Origin: Rhodospirillaceae bacterium
GTDB taxonomy: Bacteria; Pseudomonadota; Alphaproteobacteria; Rhodospirillales; Rhodospirillaceae
Direction of reading: 5' to 3'
Assembly: GCA_040219235.1 (NCBI GenBank)
Contig: JAVJSV010000012.1
Location: forward strand, 558,001 to 622,000
DNA length: 64,000 bases
In this document: positions 34,047 to 43,545 of the stretch, piece by piece
Layout of the letters: each line of letters begins with the position of its first letter
Position numbering within the stretch: the first letter of the stretch is position 1
The notes under the pieces: model-generated
Seen by the model: the letters and a program-made list of their open reading frames with translations, nothing else
Databases searched by the model: none
Told to the model about the DNA's origin: nothing
Translations under genes and position numbers: made by a program

Positions 34047-37000
34047 GCCTCACGGAGCTTTGCATACGGCGTCCCGTTCTGGCGACGGTCATCAATCTGG
34101 TGATCGTATTGATCGGATTAATCTCGTTGCAGTCGCTGTCGATCCGTGAGTACCCAAATATTGATTCTCCGGTGGTGACCGTCTCCAGTTTCTATCCCGG
34201 TGCCAGCGCAGCGATTATGGAAACCCAGGTGACGAATATCCTGGAGGATGGGCTCTCTGGTATCGAAGGCGTAGACTATGTGAGTTCGATCAGCCGGTCT
34301 GAGCAAAGCCAAATCACTATTCGGTTTTTGTTGGATCGCGATCCCGATGCAGCCGCGTCAGATGTGCGCGACCGGGTGGGTCGCGCGCGCGGCTTACTCC
34401 CGAGTGAGGTTGATGAACCTGTCATTGCCAAGGTTGAGGCCGATGCCAGCCCGATCATTTATCTCGCATTCTCAACAAACCGGCACTCAGCCCTGGACTT
34501 AACCGAGTTCATCGAAACTTTGGCTGTGGATCAGGTGCAGGCATTGCCAGGTGTTGCAAACGTCCAGTTGATTGGATCACGTCGTTACGCGATGAGGATT
34601 TGGTTGGACCGGGCACGGATGGCCGCCTTTAGTGTAACAGCGCAAGACGTCGAGCAGGCGCTGCGAGAGCAGAATATTGAGGTGCCGTCTGGGCGCATTG
34701 AAAGTATCGACCGCGAATATTCTGTTGTTGCTCAGACAGACCTGACAACACCGGATGAGTTTTCGCAAATCATCTTGCGGGATGCCAATGGATATCTGGT
34801 ACGTTTACAAGACGTTGCACGCATCGAACTTGGCCCAGAGGAAGAGCGACAGTACAGCCAAATCAATGGCCGTCAGGCCGTCGCCTTTGGGGTCGTCAAG
34901 CAATCTACGGCAAACCCGCTTGATGTGAGTAAGGTCGTCACAGAAGCGCTTCCGGATATTCTTGCTGGCATGCCAGAAGGCGTGGACGCGCGGATTGGGT
35001 ATGACACGACCGTCTTCATTACAGAGTCGATCAAAGCGGTGTATTTTGCGATTGCAGAAGCCATCGTGCTGGTGTCGATCGTCATTTTTGTGTTTTTACA
35101 CACCGCCCGTGCGACGATTATCCCACTGGTCACGATTCCTGTTTCCCTGATTGGCTCAATGGCGATCATGAGCTTATTTGGTTTTAGTATTAATACGCTG
35201 ACCTTGTTGGCCTTTGTCTTGGCGATTGGTTTGGTGGTGGATGATGCCATCATCATGCTGGAAAACATTCACCGTCAAATTGAACGTGGCATGGCGCCTT
35301 TTGAAGCGGCGGTAAAGGGCTCGCGCCAGATTACTTTTGCCATCATTGCCATGACCACAACGCTTGCGGCAGTGTTTTTTCCCGTCTCATTCGCGTCGGG
35401 TACGATTGGGAAGTTGTTTACAGAATTTGCGCTGACTCTCGCCGGCGCGGTTTTGGTGTCGGGCTTTACGGCGTTGACGCTCACCCCGATGATGTGCAGC
35501 CGCCTTTTGCGTCCTGAAAAAGAAAAAGGCAGGGTTGTTGGTTATTTTGAATCCGCAATGAATGGTATGTCGGCAGCCTATCGGTCGTCATTGTCACGCG
35601 CGCTCAAAGCGAGAGTTTTGGTGGTGATCACGATTGCGGTGATTGCGGCTTCGGGCGGGTTTATGTTTTTGAATCTCAAGCAGGAACTTACGCCAATTGA
35701 GGATCGCGGCCTGATGATTATTGCGCAAGTTGGGCCGGAAGGAGCAACGCCGGATTATATGTCGCGTAACGCGCAGCATGTTGAAGACATCGTAAAAGAT
35801 ATTCCAGAAATTGAGAATTTCATGACGATGGTTGGCTTTCCGGTTTCAACCATCACGTCGACCTTCTCGACCTTAATTCCTTGGGATCAGCGCGACCGGA
35901 AGAGTTACGAGATTTCCGAGATTGTCAGCCCCCAGGTTTTCGCCATTCCAGGCATTTTTGCTTTTGCCACCGTGCCGCCCACCTTTGGCTCAGGTGGTGG
36001 GGGAACAAAACAAATTGAACTCGTGGTGCGCACCACAGGCACTTATCAAGACCTTGATCAGTTGTCTAATGATGTGATTGCCCGGCTTGGGCCTGGATCT
36101 GGAATTCGTGACCTGGAATCGAACTTAAAACTCAATAAACCTGAATTAAAAACCACCGTTAGCCGTGACAAAGCTGTCGATGTTGGAGTCTCAGTGGCAA
36201 CGATTGGCCGCACGCTTGAAACCCTTTTGGGCGGGCGTGATGTGACCCGGTTCAAGCGGGCCGGAGAGCAGTACGACGTTATTGTTCAGGTTGAAGAGTC
36301 GGAACGGGCTGACCCTCGTGACTTGGCGCGATTGTTTGTGCGTGGCAACGATGATGCCATGATTCCTCTAGCCAATTTGGTGCAGTTTGAAGAGACCGTC
36401 GCGCCACGCGAGTTGGTGCACTTCAATCGGCTGAGGGCGGTGACCCTCTCCGCCAACGTTGATCCGACTCTCAGTCTTGGAGAAGCCTTGACCTTGATGG
36501 AAAGCACCGTGCGTGATGTGGCTCAGGTCCCTGTGCAGATTGATTATAGTGGAGTTAGCCGTGAGTTTAAGGATGCTTCAGGTCGTTTGGCCCTCGTGTT
36601 TATCTTGGCGATTGCTTTTATCTATCTTGTGCTCGCAGCTCAGTTTGAAAGCTTCGTAGATCCCTTCATTATTCTGATCACGGTCCCTTTGGCTATCGCC
36701 GGCGCCTTGCTGACATTGACGCTGACCAATGGATCGCTCAACGTTTACAGTCAGGTTGGGTTGATTACCCTCATTGGTTTGATTTCTAAGCACGGCATTT
36801 TGATTGTCGAGTTTGCGAACTCCCGGCGCGCCCAGGGTATGGATAAAATGGAAGCCGCCCTTGAAGCGGCTGTGTTGCGTTTGCGGCCCATTCTTATGAC
36901 CACAGGGGCTATGGTTTTGGGGGCTGTACCGCTTGCTCTGGCGACTGGCGCGGGCGCTGAAAGCCGGCAACAAATCGGTCAGGTGATTGTGGGCGGGCTG

Positions 37001-37126
37001 TTGTTCGGGTCTTTCTTCACACTCTTTGTTGTGCCCGTTGTCTATACGTTCTTGTCGCGTGAGCGACGTAACCTAGAAGGCCATGCGACGGCTCCTCTCG
37101 CTCAGCAGGGTGCGCCCGCGGAGTAA
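34043..37126 (+). CDS. RND family efflux pump permease
   Basis: 1027 residues, typical of AcrB/MexB-class hydrophobe-amphiphile pumps. Twelve helices are expected. The proton-relay Asp pair is in AIGLVVDDAIIMLENI; the first helix region is RRPVLATVINLVIVLIGL; a glycine loop reads GSGGGGTK. The large periplasmic loops carry porter-domain patterns such as YPGASAAIMETQVTNILED. Substrates cannot be read from sequence. The gene overlaps its adaptor (ATGA). Placement after gmk looks like a lineage-specific choice. Confidence 0.93.
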   Translation: MSLTELCIRRPVLATVINLVIVLIGLISLQSLSIREYPNIDSPVVTVSSFYPGASAAIMETQVTNILEDGLSGIEGVDYVSSISRSEQSQITIRFLLDRDPDAAASDVRDRVGRARGLLPSEVDEPVIAKVEADASPIIYLAFSTNRHSALDLTEFIETLAVDQVQALPGVANVQLIGSRRYAMRIWLDRARMAAFSVTAQDVEQALREQNIEVPSGRIESIDREYSVVAQTDLTTPDEFSQIILRDANGYLVRLQDVARIELGPEEERQYSQINGRQAVAFGVVKQSTANPLDVSKVVTEALPDILAGMPEGVDARIGYDTTVFITESIKAVYFAIAEAIVLVSIVIFVFLHTARATIIPLVTIPVSLIGSMAIMSLFGFSINTLTLLAFVLAIGLVVDDAIIMLENIHRQIERGMAPFEAAVKGSRQITFAIIAMTTTLAAVFFPVSFASGTIGKLFTEFALTLAGAVLVSGFTALTLTPMMCSRLLRPEKEKGRVVGYFESAMNGMSAAYRSSLSRALKARVLVVITIAVIAASGGFMFLNLKQELTPIEDRGLMIIAQVGPEGATPDYMSRNAQHVEDIVKDIPEIENFMTMVGFPVSTITSTFSTLIPWDQRDRKSYEISEIVSPQVFAIPGIFAFATVPPTFGSGGGGTKQIELVVRTTGTYQDLDQLSNDVIARLGPGSGIRDLESNLKLNKPELKTTVSRDKAVDVGVSVATIGRTLETLLGGRDVTRFKRAGEQYDVIVQVEESERADPRDLARLFVRGNDDAMIPLANLVQFEETVAPRELVHFNRLRAVTLSANVDPTLSLGEALTLMESTVRDVAQVPVQIDYSGVSREFKDASGRLALVFILAIAFIYLVLAAQFESFVDPFIILITVPLAIAGALLTLTLTNGSLNVYSQVGLITLIGLISKHGILIVEFANSRRAQGMDKMEAALEAAVLRLRPILMTTGAMVLGAVPLALATGAGAESRQQIGQVIVGGLLFGSFFTLFVVPVVYTFLSRERRNLEGHATAPLAQQGAPAE

Positions 37127-37156
37127 GGAGTCTCGTGAGAAGAATCAGGGCGTGTT

Positions 37157-37924
37157 CTAGAAGTTGTCTTTGCGCTGCCGGACTTCGGTAAAAACGTCGA
37201 CAGGGCTGGCACCCACCATGCCGATGGCCTGCTGCAAATCAGCTTGATCTGCGCGTAAAAACGGGTTCACCGCGACTTCGTTGCCCAAGAGCGATGGGAC
37301 AGTGGGTTGGCCTTTGTCGCGCTTGGTTTTCACCTCAGCTTCGCGCGCTCTGAGTGCCGCGTTGTCAGGGTCTACACTGACGGCAAACTTGATGTTGCTT
37401 TGCGTATATTCATGGGCGCAGTACACACGGGTTTGCGGCGGCAACGCGCGCAATCGACTAAGGCTTGACCACATTTGATCCATGGTGCCTTCAAATACGC
37501 GACCACAGCCTACTGAAAACAATGTGTCGCCACAGAACAGCGCGTCAGAGTCCTCAAACCAATAAGCAATATGACCTCGGGTGTGGCCGGGCACAAAAAA
37601 GATCTGCGCCACGCTATCGCCAAACGCGAAGGTATCAGTATCGTTGACTTCAATGTCGATCCCCGGGATGCGATCTTTGTCATGCCCAGGGCCAACGATG
37701 GTGCAATTGGTCTTAGATTTAATTTCGAGATTAGCCCCGGTGTGATCACCGTGATGATGGGTATTAAAAATGTGAGTGATGACCCAACCCAGATCATCTG
37801 CCTGCTTTAAAACCGGAGTCGCAACGGCGGGATCGACGACGCCGACCTTTCCGCTGTTTTGATTTCTGATCAGATACACGTAATTATCATTCAGAACGGG
37901 GATCTGATGAATATCCAAAGGCAT
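37157..37924 (-). CDS. gloB: Hydroxyacylglutathione hydrolase (glyoxalase II)
   Basis: 255 residues from the ATG at 37924, 6 nt after AGGAG; an in-frame ATG 15 nt earlier contains no ribosome site of its own and reads through AGGAG. The metallo-beta-lactamase metal motif is FNTHHHGDHTGAN, with further ligands in VPGHTRGHIAYW, FCGDTLFSVGCGR and the CAHEYTQSN substrate region. It splits S-D-lactoylglutathione to D-lactate and glutathione. It converges with the RND pump gene. Confidence 0.94.
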   Translation of the reverse strand: MPLDIHQIPVLNDNYVYLIRNQNSGKVGVVDPAVATPVLKQADDLGWVITHIFNTHHHGDHTGANLEIKSKTNCTIVGPGHDKDRIPGIDIEVNDTDTFAFGDSVAQIFFVPGHTRGHIAYWFEDSDALFCGDTLFSVGCGRVFEGTMDQMWSSLSRLRALPPQTRVYCAHEYTQSNIKFAVSVDPDNAALRAREAEVKTKRDKGQPTVPSLLGNEVAVNPFLRADQADLQQAIGMVGASPVDVFTEVRQRKDNF

Positions 37925-37953
37925 GTGTGACTCCTGCATGTCGGTGCTTAAGG

Positions 37954-37971
37954 TGTGTGGTCAACCACACA
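37954..37971 (-). promoter_or_regulatory. Perfect dyad in the gloB promoter region
   Basis: TGTGTGG (37954-37960) and CCACACA (37965-37971) are perfect inverted copies around TCAA. On the minus strand TTGACT (37971-37976) abuts the dyad and could be the -35 of gloB, placing the dyad in the promoter spacer. The -10 (about 37947-37953) is weak. A repressor operator is a reasonable inference. Confidence 0.4.
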
Positions 37972-38090
37972 GTCAAGTAAGTCTATCGCGTCTTCAGATA
38001 ATAAAACCAGCATCGGATAGCCCATGCTCTAAACACCGGTTTTTTTTGTGACGTTTGCAGATTAGTGGCCACTTGGTTAGGTTTACCTCT

Positions 38091-39089
38091 ATGCGCAGCT
38101 TTATTTTTGTCTTCGTCGCACTGTGTTCTATTGGACCCGCTGCGGCTTGTGAACTCAATCGCCCTATCGTGTTCGCGGGCATGGATTGGCAATCCAACGC
38201 GTTTCATACCGCTGTCGCCCAGTTTATTCTTGAAGAGGGCTATGACTGTGAAACTGATGTTTTGCCGGGCACAACGATTCCACTTCTGCAGGGCGTTGCC
38301 CAGGGCGATATCGATATCGTTATGGAAGTCTGGAAAGACAACGTCACTGAAGTGTGGAATCGCGGGTTACGCCGTCGTCAAGTGGTTGAGGTTGGCACGA
38401 ATTTTCCAGATGCGGTGCAGGGGTGGTATGTCCCACGCTATCTGGTGAGCGGCGAAAACGCTCCCGCGCCCGGCTTAATAGATGTGTCTGATCTGCCCAA
38501 CTACAAGGCGCTGTTCTCTGATCCCGAGGAGCCAGACAAAGGACGCTTTTACAATTGCATCGCAGGTTGGAATTGCGAAGTGATCAACAGTGCGAAGTTA
38601 AAAGCCTATGATCTTGAAGAGCACTACACAAATTTCCGACCAGGCACGGGCGCTGCTTTGGCGGCAGCCATTGCGTCGGCCTATCTGCGTCAGCAGCCCA
38701 TTTTGACATATTACTGGGGCCCAACTTGGGTGCTTGGGAAGTACGATATGGTCCAACTGAGCGAACCTGCCTATGACGCGGAGGTTTTCATGGCTTTGGC
38801 GACGGATGCGCAACCGACTCAAGCCACGGCTTACCCGGTTGTGGAGGTGGCCATTGGTGCCAACCGCCGGTTTTCTGAGTCTGCCCCAAACGTGATCGCC
38901 TTTTTAGAGCGTTATGAAACAGATTCGGCGCTGGTCAGTGAAGCGCTGGCCTATATGGAAGAGACCGGTGGACGTGCGGGGGACGCAGCGGAGCGCTTTC
39001 TGCGCACGCGTTCAGACGTGTGGTCAGAATGGGTAGACGCCGCGCGTAAAGCAAAAATTGACGCGGCACTATCTGACTCTGCCAGCTAG
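38091..39089 (+). CDS. proX: Glycine betaine/choline-type ABC substrate-binding protein
   Basis: 332 residues from the ATG at 38091. Residues 1-19 are a signal peptide (FIFVFVALCSIGPAAA). The mature start PIVFAGMDWQSNAFHTAVAQFILEE, then DIDIVMEVWKDNV and later the ILTYYWGPTW segment, match OpuAC/ProX-type binding proteins. These use Trp/Tyr residues to cage quaternary ammonium groups, and such aromatics are present here. A permease and ATPase follow. Ligand choice among betaine, choline and related compounds cannot be settled, so the symbol is by family. Confidence 0.8.
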   Translation: MRSFIFVFVALCSIGPAAACELNRPIVFAGMDWQSNAFHTAVAQFILEEGYDCETDVLPGTTIPLLQGVAQGDIDIVMEVWKDNVTEVWNRGLRRRQVVEVGTNFPDAVQGWYVPRYLVSGENAPAPGLIDVSDLPNYKALFSDPEEPDKGRFYNCIAGWNCEVINSAKLKAYDLEEHYTNFRPGTGAALAAAIASAYLRQQPILTYYWGPTWVLGKYDMVQLSEPAYDAEVFMALATDAQPTQATAYPVVEVAIGANRRFSESAPNVIAFLERYETDSALVSEALAYMEETGGRAGDAAERFLRTRSDVWSEWVDAARKAKIDAALSDSAS

Positions 39090-39165
39090 TTCAGACAGTA
39101 TTTCGCATATTCAGATGTTTTCGTGCACACTGTGCTTCTGATTTAATTGCGGCATATAGGGCATC

Positions 39166-40023
39166 ATGTTCCCAGATTTCTTTGAAATCTCCATTGCACC
39201 GCCGATCAACGCGTTCGTCGATTGGTTGATCATCAATTATGGCGATGTTTTTGAGGTGTTCGCTGATGGTCTGCTCGGCCTGTTAGTGGCCTTCGAAAGT
39301 TTTTTTCGCGACGCGCCTTGGTGGTTTGTATTGCTGCTCATCGGTTTATGCGCCTATGGGGCAAGCCGCAGTCTGAGATTGGCAATCGGGTTAATGGCTC
39401 TGTCATTTTTAATGGGTGTGCTGGGGCTGTGGGACGAAGCTATGCAAACCCTGGCGCTGATGATTGTGGCAACCACTTTAGCCGTCATTATTGGATTGCC
39501 CGTTGGCGTGCTGCTGTCCCGGTCCAATAAAGTCAGGTTTATTGGCTTACCGATTTTAGATGCCATGCAGACCTTGCCAAGTTTCGTATATCTGATTCCG
39601 GCTCTAATGTTGTTTGGTCTTGGCAAAGTGCCAGCCATTATTGCGACTGTTATCTATGCTGTGCCGCCGGTTATTCGTCTGACAGACCTTGGTTTGCGTC
39701 AGGTCAATAAAGAGGTGCTCGAGGCGGCGAATGCCTTTGGGGCAACCCCCGGTCAACGCCTATGGAAAGTCGAGTTGCCGCTTGCACTGCCATCTATTAT
39801 GGCCGGGATTAACCAGGCGACGATGATGGCTTTGTCTATGGTTGTTATCGCCTCAATGATCGGTAATCGCGGGTTAGGTCAGGAAGTGCTGCTGGGAATT
39901 AACACGCTTGATGTCGGACGGGGGGCTGCAGCAGGTCTCGCCATTGTGGCAATGGCCATCGTGTTGGATCGTACGACGCAGGCTTATGCTCGCCGCATTC
40001 AAATTCATCGCGGCGCTTCATGA
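39166..40023 (+). CDS. proW: ProW-type ABC transporter permease
   Basis: 285 residues with about seven membrane helices. The binding-protein-dependent transport signature includes PSFVYLIPALMLFGLGKVPAIIATVIYAVPPVIRLT and the EAA loop EVLEAANAFGATPGQRLWKVELPLALPSIMAGINQ, placing it in the ProW/OpuAB family. The N-terminal segment resembles the extended tail of ProW. It overlaps the ATPase gene by 4 nt. Confidence 0.9.
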   Translation: MFPDFFEISIAPPINAFVDWLIINYGDVFEVFADGLLGLLVAFESFFRDAPWWFVLLLIGLCAYGASRSLRLAIGLMALSFLMGVLGLWDEAMQTLALMIVATTLAVIIGLPVGVLLSRSNKVRFIGLPILDAMQTLPSFVYLIPALMLFGLGKVPAIIATVIYAVPPVIRLTDLGLRQVNKEVLEAANAFGATPGQRLWKVELPLALPSIMAGINQATMMALSMVVIASMIGNRGLGQEVLLGINTLDVGRGAAAGLAIVAMAIVLDRTTQAYARRIQIHRGAS

Positions 40024-40841
40024 CGCTGATCACGTTAAATCACGCCTCTAAAGTATTTGGAAAAGATGTCGAGCAGGCATTGGCCTTGAGCCGTGATGGT
40101 GTGGAGGTTGCAGATATTCGTGAGCAGACCGGCTCCACGGTCGCTTTGGCAGAGACCTCCCTGCGTATCAGTGATGGCGAGGTCTTTATGATTATGGGGC
40201 TATCCGGCTCTGGCAAGTCCACTTTGTTGCGCCTCATCAATAGATTGATCTCGCCGACCAGCGGCACGGTATCCATTGACGGCGTCGATTTGACCACCCT
40301 GTCTTCCGCTGATCTCCGGGCTTTGCGCCGGAAACGCCTGGCGATGGTGTTTCAGGGGTTTGGCTTGCTCCCGCATCGTTCTGTTCTTGAAAATATTGGT
40401 TTTGGATTAGAAATCCAGGGATGCGGAAAAGCGGAACGGCTGTCTAAAGCCGAGACCTGGATTGAGCGCGTTGGCCTTACAGGATTTGCCGAGTCTCTGC
40501 CCCATCAACTGTCTGGCGGAATGCGCCAGAGGGTTGGCTTGGCGCGGGCGCTGGCGTCGGGTGCAGATATTTTGCTGATGGATGAGCCGTTCTCGGCTTT
40601 AGACCCTCTCATTCGCCGAGAAATGCAGGACCTGCTGTTGGAACTGCAACGGGACCTAAACAAAACCATCGTGTTTGTGACTCACGATCTGGCGGAAGCT
40701 GTAAAGGTGGGAACGCGAATCGCCATTCTTCGCGATGGGTCAATTGTCCAAATTGGGTCTGGGCGGGATATTATAGATCATCCTGCAGATGCCTATGTGC
40801 GCGCTTTTACTGATGACCTTCGGCTGCCGGTCACGCCGTAG
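40020..40841 (+). CDS. proV: ProV-type ABC transporter ATPase
   Basis: 273 residues: Walker A GLSGSGKSTLLR, signature LSGGMRQRVGLARALA, Walker B DILLMDEPFSALDP and the switch His in VTHD. The N-terminus carries the family insert EQALALSRDGVEVADIREQTGSTVAL. E. coli ProV has a CBS pair after the ATPase that senses ionic strength. Here the protein ends shortly after the ATPase core, so that osmosensing module is missing. Confidence 0.9.
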   Translation: MTLITLNHASKVFGKDVEQALALSRDGVEVADIREQTGSTVALAETSLRISDGEVFMIMGLSGSGKSTLLRLINRLISPTSGTVSIDGVDLTTLSSADLRALRRKRLAMVFQGFGLLPHRSVLENIGFGLEIQGCGKAERLSKAETWIERVGLTGFAESLPHQLSGGMRQRVGLARALASGADILLMDEPFSALDPLIRREMQDLLLELQRDLNKTIVFVTHDLAEAVKVGTRIAILRDGSIVQIGSGRDIIDHPADAYVRAFTDDLRLPVTP

Positions 40842-40949
40842 CCCGCTCTGGCAGCTTTTTTGAACCTTTTAAGCCGAAATAAAGCCACGTTTGAGGCGCA
40901 GGTATGTTATGTGACCTTAGCAACATAGAAATGGACACTTCAGAAAGCG

Positions 40950-42047
40950 GTGCACACCATAAGCTTTACTCTCCGGCAACATTATAGCTGGGCCACGCTG
41001 GCCTTAGCCGCCTTTGCCGTGACTCTGGCCCTAACGATGATCGCGCCCGGCCCGTCTAAGGCGCAAGACCTCAACATCGTCCGCATTGGAACCGGCTCGA
41101 CGGCTGGAACATATTTTCCAATCGGCGGCCTGATCGGAAACATCATTTCTAACCCGCCCGGGTCGCGACCCTGTGAAAGGGGTGGTAGCTGTGGCGTGCC
41201 TGGGTTAATCGCTGTGGCGCAGTCAACCGGCGGATCCCTCGATAACATCAAGGCTATTGATGCCGGCACGATGACGATGGGGCTGTCACAAGCGGATGTT
41301 GCTTACTGGTCTTATTATGGAACGGGTGCATTTGTAGATGAAGCCCCTCGAGGCTCAATCAGAGCGATTGCCAATTTGTACCCTGAAAATATTCATCTTA
41401 TTGCGCGCGCGGATGCGGGCATAGACACGGTCGCTGATTTGAAAGGAAAACGCGTTTCCATCGGTGGCCCCGGTTCAGGCTCTCAAATCAATGCCCGCCT
41501 GATCCTCCAGGCTTTTGGTGTTCGGTTTGAGGATGTGAAACTCTTAAACCTAAACCTTGAACCTTCGACCGGGGCCTTAGTGGCCGGCGATATTGATGCG
41601 TTCTTTCTGGTGAGTGGCGCTCCGGCCCTGGCTATTCAGGATCTTGCGGAGCGTGTCCCACTTTCATTCGTGGCTATTGATGGGCCAATCGCCGAACAAC
41701 TGGCTAGGATTTTCCCCTTTTACTCTATGGGAACTATTCCTGAAGGTATCTATGGCGACAACCCTCCGACAAAAACTCTTGATGTTGGCGCCGTGTTGCT
41801 CGTGAAAGACGATATGCCAAACGAACTGGCGTATGGGATCACGCGTGCGATCTGGCATCCTAATACGGTGCCTTTGCTGGCAAACAGTCATCCCCGAGCA
41901 CGATTGATGGATATCTCGCGCGCCATCAAAGGGATTGGCTTTCAAATACATCCTGGCGCCCGACAATATTATATCGAGCAGGGCACTCTGGTAGGCCAGG
42001 CCGCTGATGCGACCGCAGACGCTGAATCTCTGCGTTCCATACGGTAA
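40950..42047 (+). CDS. TAXI-family TRAP transporter solute-binding protein
   Basis: 365 residues from a GTG. The signal peptide runs to about residue 38 (LALTMIAPGPSKAQ). RIGTGSTAGTYFPIGGLIGNII and LKGKRVSIGGPGSGSQINARLILQAFG are TAXI receptor hallmarks. A Cys-containing insert (CERGGSCGVPG) follows the first motif. TAXI receptors normally feed a fused DctQM-like membrane component, but none is nearby. The preceding genes encode an unrelated ABC importer. The ligand is unknown. Confidence 0.88.
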   Translation: MHTISFTLRQHYSWATLALAAFAVTLALTMIAPGPSKAQDLNIVRIGTGSTAGTYFPIGGLIGNIISNPPGSRPCERGGSCGVPGLIAVAQSTGGSLDNIKAIDAGTMTMGLSQADVAYWSYYGTGAFVDEAPRGSIRAIANLYPENIHLIARADAGIDTVADLKGKRVSIGGPGSGSQINARLILQAFGVRFEDVKLLNLNLEPSTGALVAGDIDAFFLVSGAPALAIQDLAERVPLSFVAIDGPIAEQLARIFPFYSMGTIPEGIYGDNPPTKTLDVGAVLLVKDDMPNELAYGITRAIWHPNTVPLLANSHPRARLMDISRAIKGIGFQIHPGARQYYIEQGTLVGQAADATADAESLRSIR

Positions 42048-42120
42048 ATGTGCTTCGCTTCACACCAGGTTTATATAGCGGATTCATAAAGCGGTTTATT
42101 AAAGAAGGACGTTTGACCAC

Positions 42121-43518
42121 ATGATACATCTTCCTCTTGTTGAGGCGGCCTCTCAGGCTGTGCCCGTCACCGCTGTTACATCCGAAGGTTTAGAGGCTTG
42201 GAAAAATACTCAGCCAGAGTCTGTAAAGGCGTGGCTGACGACGATGTCTTTTAACGCCGATGCAGGACAAGTCTGCGTTATCTCTAGTGCTGAAGGTACA
42301 TTGGCCCGGGCTCTTGTCGGGCTTGGCAATGGGCAAGACGGTTGGGCCGCTGGCCGGTTATCGACGGCCTTGCCAGTCGCGACATATTCTCTGGATGAGA
42401 TTGCTGGTGTTGACCAGGACCGGAAATCTTGGGTTGCAACATGGCTGGCTCTGGCATGGACTCTCGGTGCCTATCGCTTTGATCGGTATAAATCGAAAGA
42501 CGCCGAAAAATTGGCAGAGCTTGTGTGGCCGGAGCACGCAAACCGCGCCTATGTGGAAGGGGCGGCCTACGCCGCTATTTTAACGCGCGATTTGGTGAAT
42601 ACGCCGGCGGAAGATATGGGGCCTGGCGCGCTCGCCGCCGTTGCGAAAGATTTGGCAGATACGTACGGCGCTGAGCTTGAGGTTACAGTTGGTGACGACT
42701 TGCTCTCAAAAAACCTGCCGGCCATACACGCCGTGGGTCGGGCGGCTAATTTCGCTCCACGGTTGATCGACCTGACGTGGGGTGATGTGACGGCCCCAAA
42801 GGTGACGCTAGTGGGCAAAGGGGTATGCTTTGATTCCGGTGGTCTAAATATTAAGCCGAGCAGCGGTATGCGCCTTATGAAAAAAGATATGGGCGGCGCG
42901 GCGACGGTTCTTGGTCTGGCCGATTGGATCATGCGTGCACAGTTGCCCGTTCGCCTGCGCGTTCTGATTCCTGCCGTTGAGAATGCTATTTCCGGGAATG
43001 CGTTTCGGCCTGGTGATGTTGTCGCCACGCGTTTGGGGCCGACCATTGAGGTTGGAAATACAGATGCGGAAGGGCGCGTTGTGCTGGCGGATGCTTTGGC
43101 CTTGGCCTGTGAAGACTCTCCTGACGTGATTATCGACTGTGCGACGTTGACAGGGGCGGCACGCGTGGCGCTTGGTGCTGAACTTCCGGCACTCTTTTCA
43201 TCTGACGATACGCTTGCCCGAGACCTTATAGAGGCGGGTACACGCACTCATGATCCCATGTGGCAGTTGCCCTTGTGGAGTAATTATCAGAGATTGATTG
43301 AGAGTAAGATCGCTGACGTTAGCAATTCAGGCGAATCGGGTTTAGCCGGTGCCATTACGGCGGCGCTCTTTCTTAAGACCTTTGTCAAAGACGATGTATC
43401 ATGGGTCCATCTGGATTTGTTCGGATGGAATCCAGACGACAAGCCGGGTCGCCCAGTTGGTGGAGAAGCCTATGCCCAGCGCGCCATTTTCGATGTTTTT
43501 CAACAGCGTTATGGCTGA
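42121..43518 (+). CDS. Leucyl aminopeptidase family (M17) metallopeptidase
   Basis: 465 residues. The M17 signature NTDAEGRVVLADAL is intact, as are the metal and catalytic residues around GKGVCFDSGGLNIK (Lys, Asp) and MKKDMGGAA. The N-terminal domain is short and divergent, as in the alphaproteobacterial PepB/LAP-like subgroup. These enzymes remove N-terminal residues from peptides in the cytoplasm. It converges with gltB across 27 nt. Confidence 0.92.
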   Translation: MIHLPLVEAASQAVPVTAVTSEGLEAWKNTQPESVKAWLTTMSFNADAGQVCVISSAEGTLARALVGLGNGQDGWAAGRLSTALPVATYSLDEIAGVDQDRKSWVATWLALAWTLGAYRFDRYKSKDAEKLAELVWPEHANRAYVEGAAYAAILTRDLVNTPAEDMGPGALAAVAKDLADTYGAELEVTVGDDLLSKNLPAIHAVGRAANFAPRLIDLTWGDVTAPKVTLVGKGVCFDSGGLNIKPSSGMRLMKKDMGGAATVLGLADWIMRAQLPVRLRVLIPAVENAISGNAFRPGDVVATRLGPTIEVGNTDAEGRVVLADALALACEDSPDVIIDCATLTGAARVALGAELPALFSSDDTLARDLIEAGTRTHDPMWQLPLWSNYQRLIESKIADVSNSGESGLAGAITAALFLKTFVKDDVSWVHLDLFGWNPDDKPGRPVGGEAYAQRAIFDVFQQRYG

Positions 43519-43545
43519 TGCGCTGGGATAACTCAGTCTTGGTGT

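Noticed and set aside
38020-38050. T-run (eight T) between gloB and proX as a terminator
   Set aside because: No convincing stem precedes it on the plus strand, and no gene ends there on either strand.
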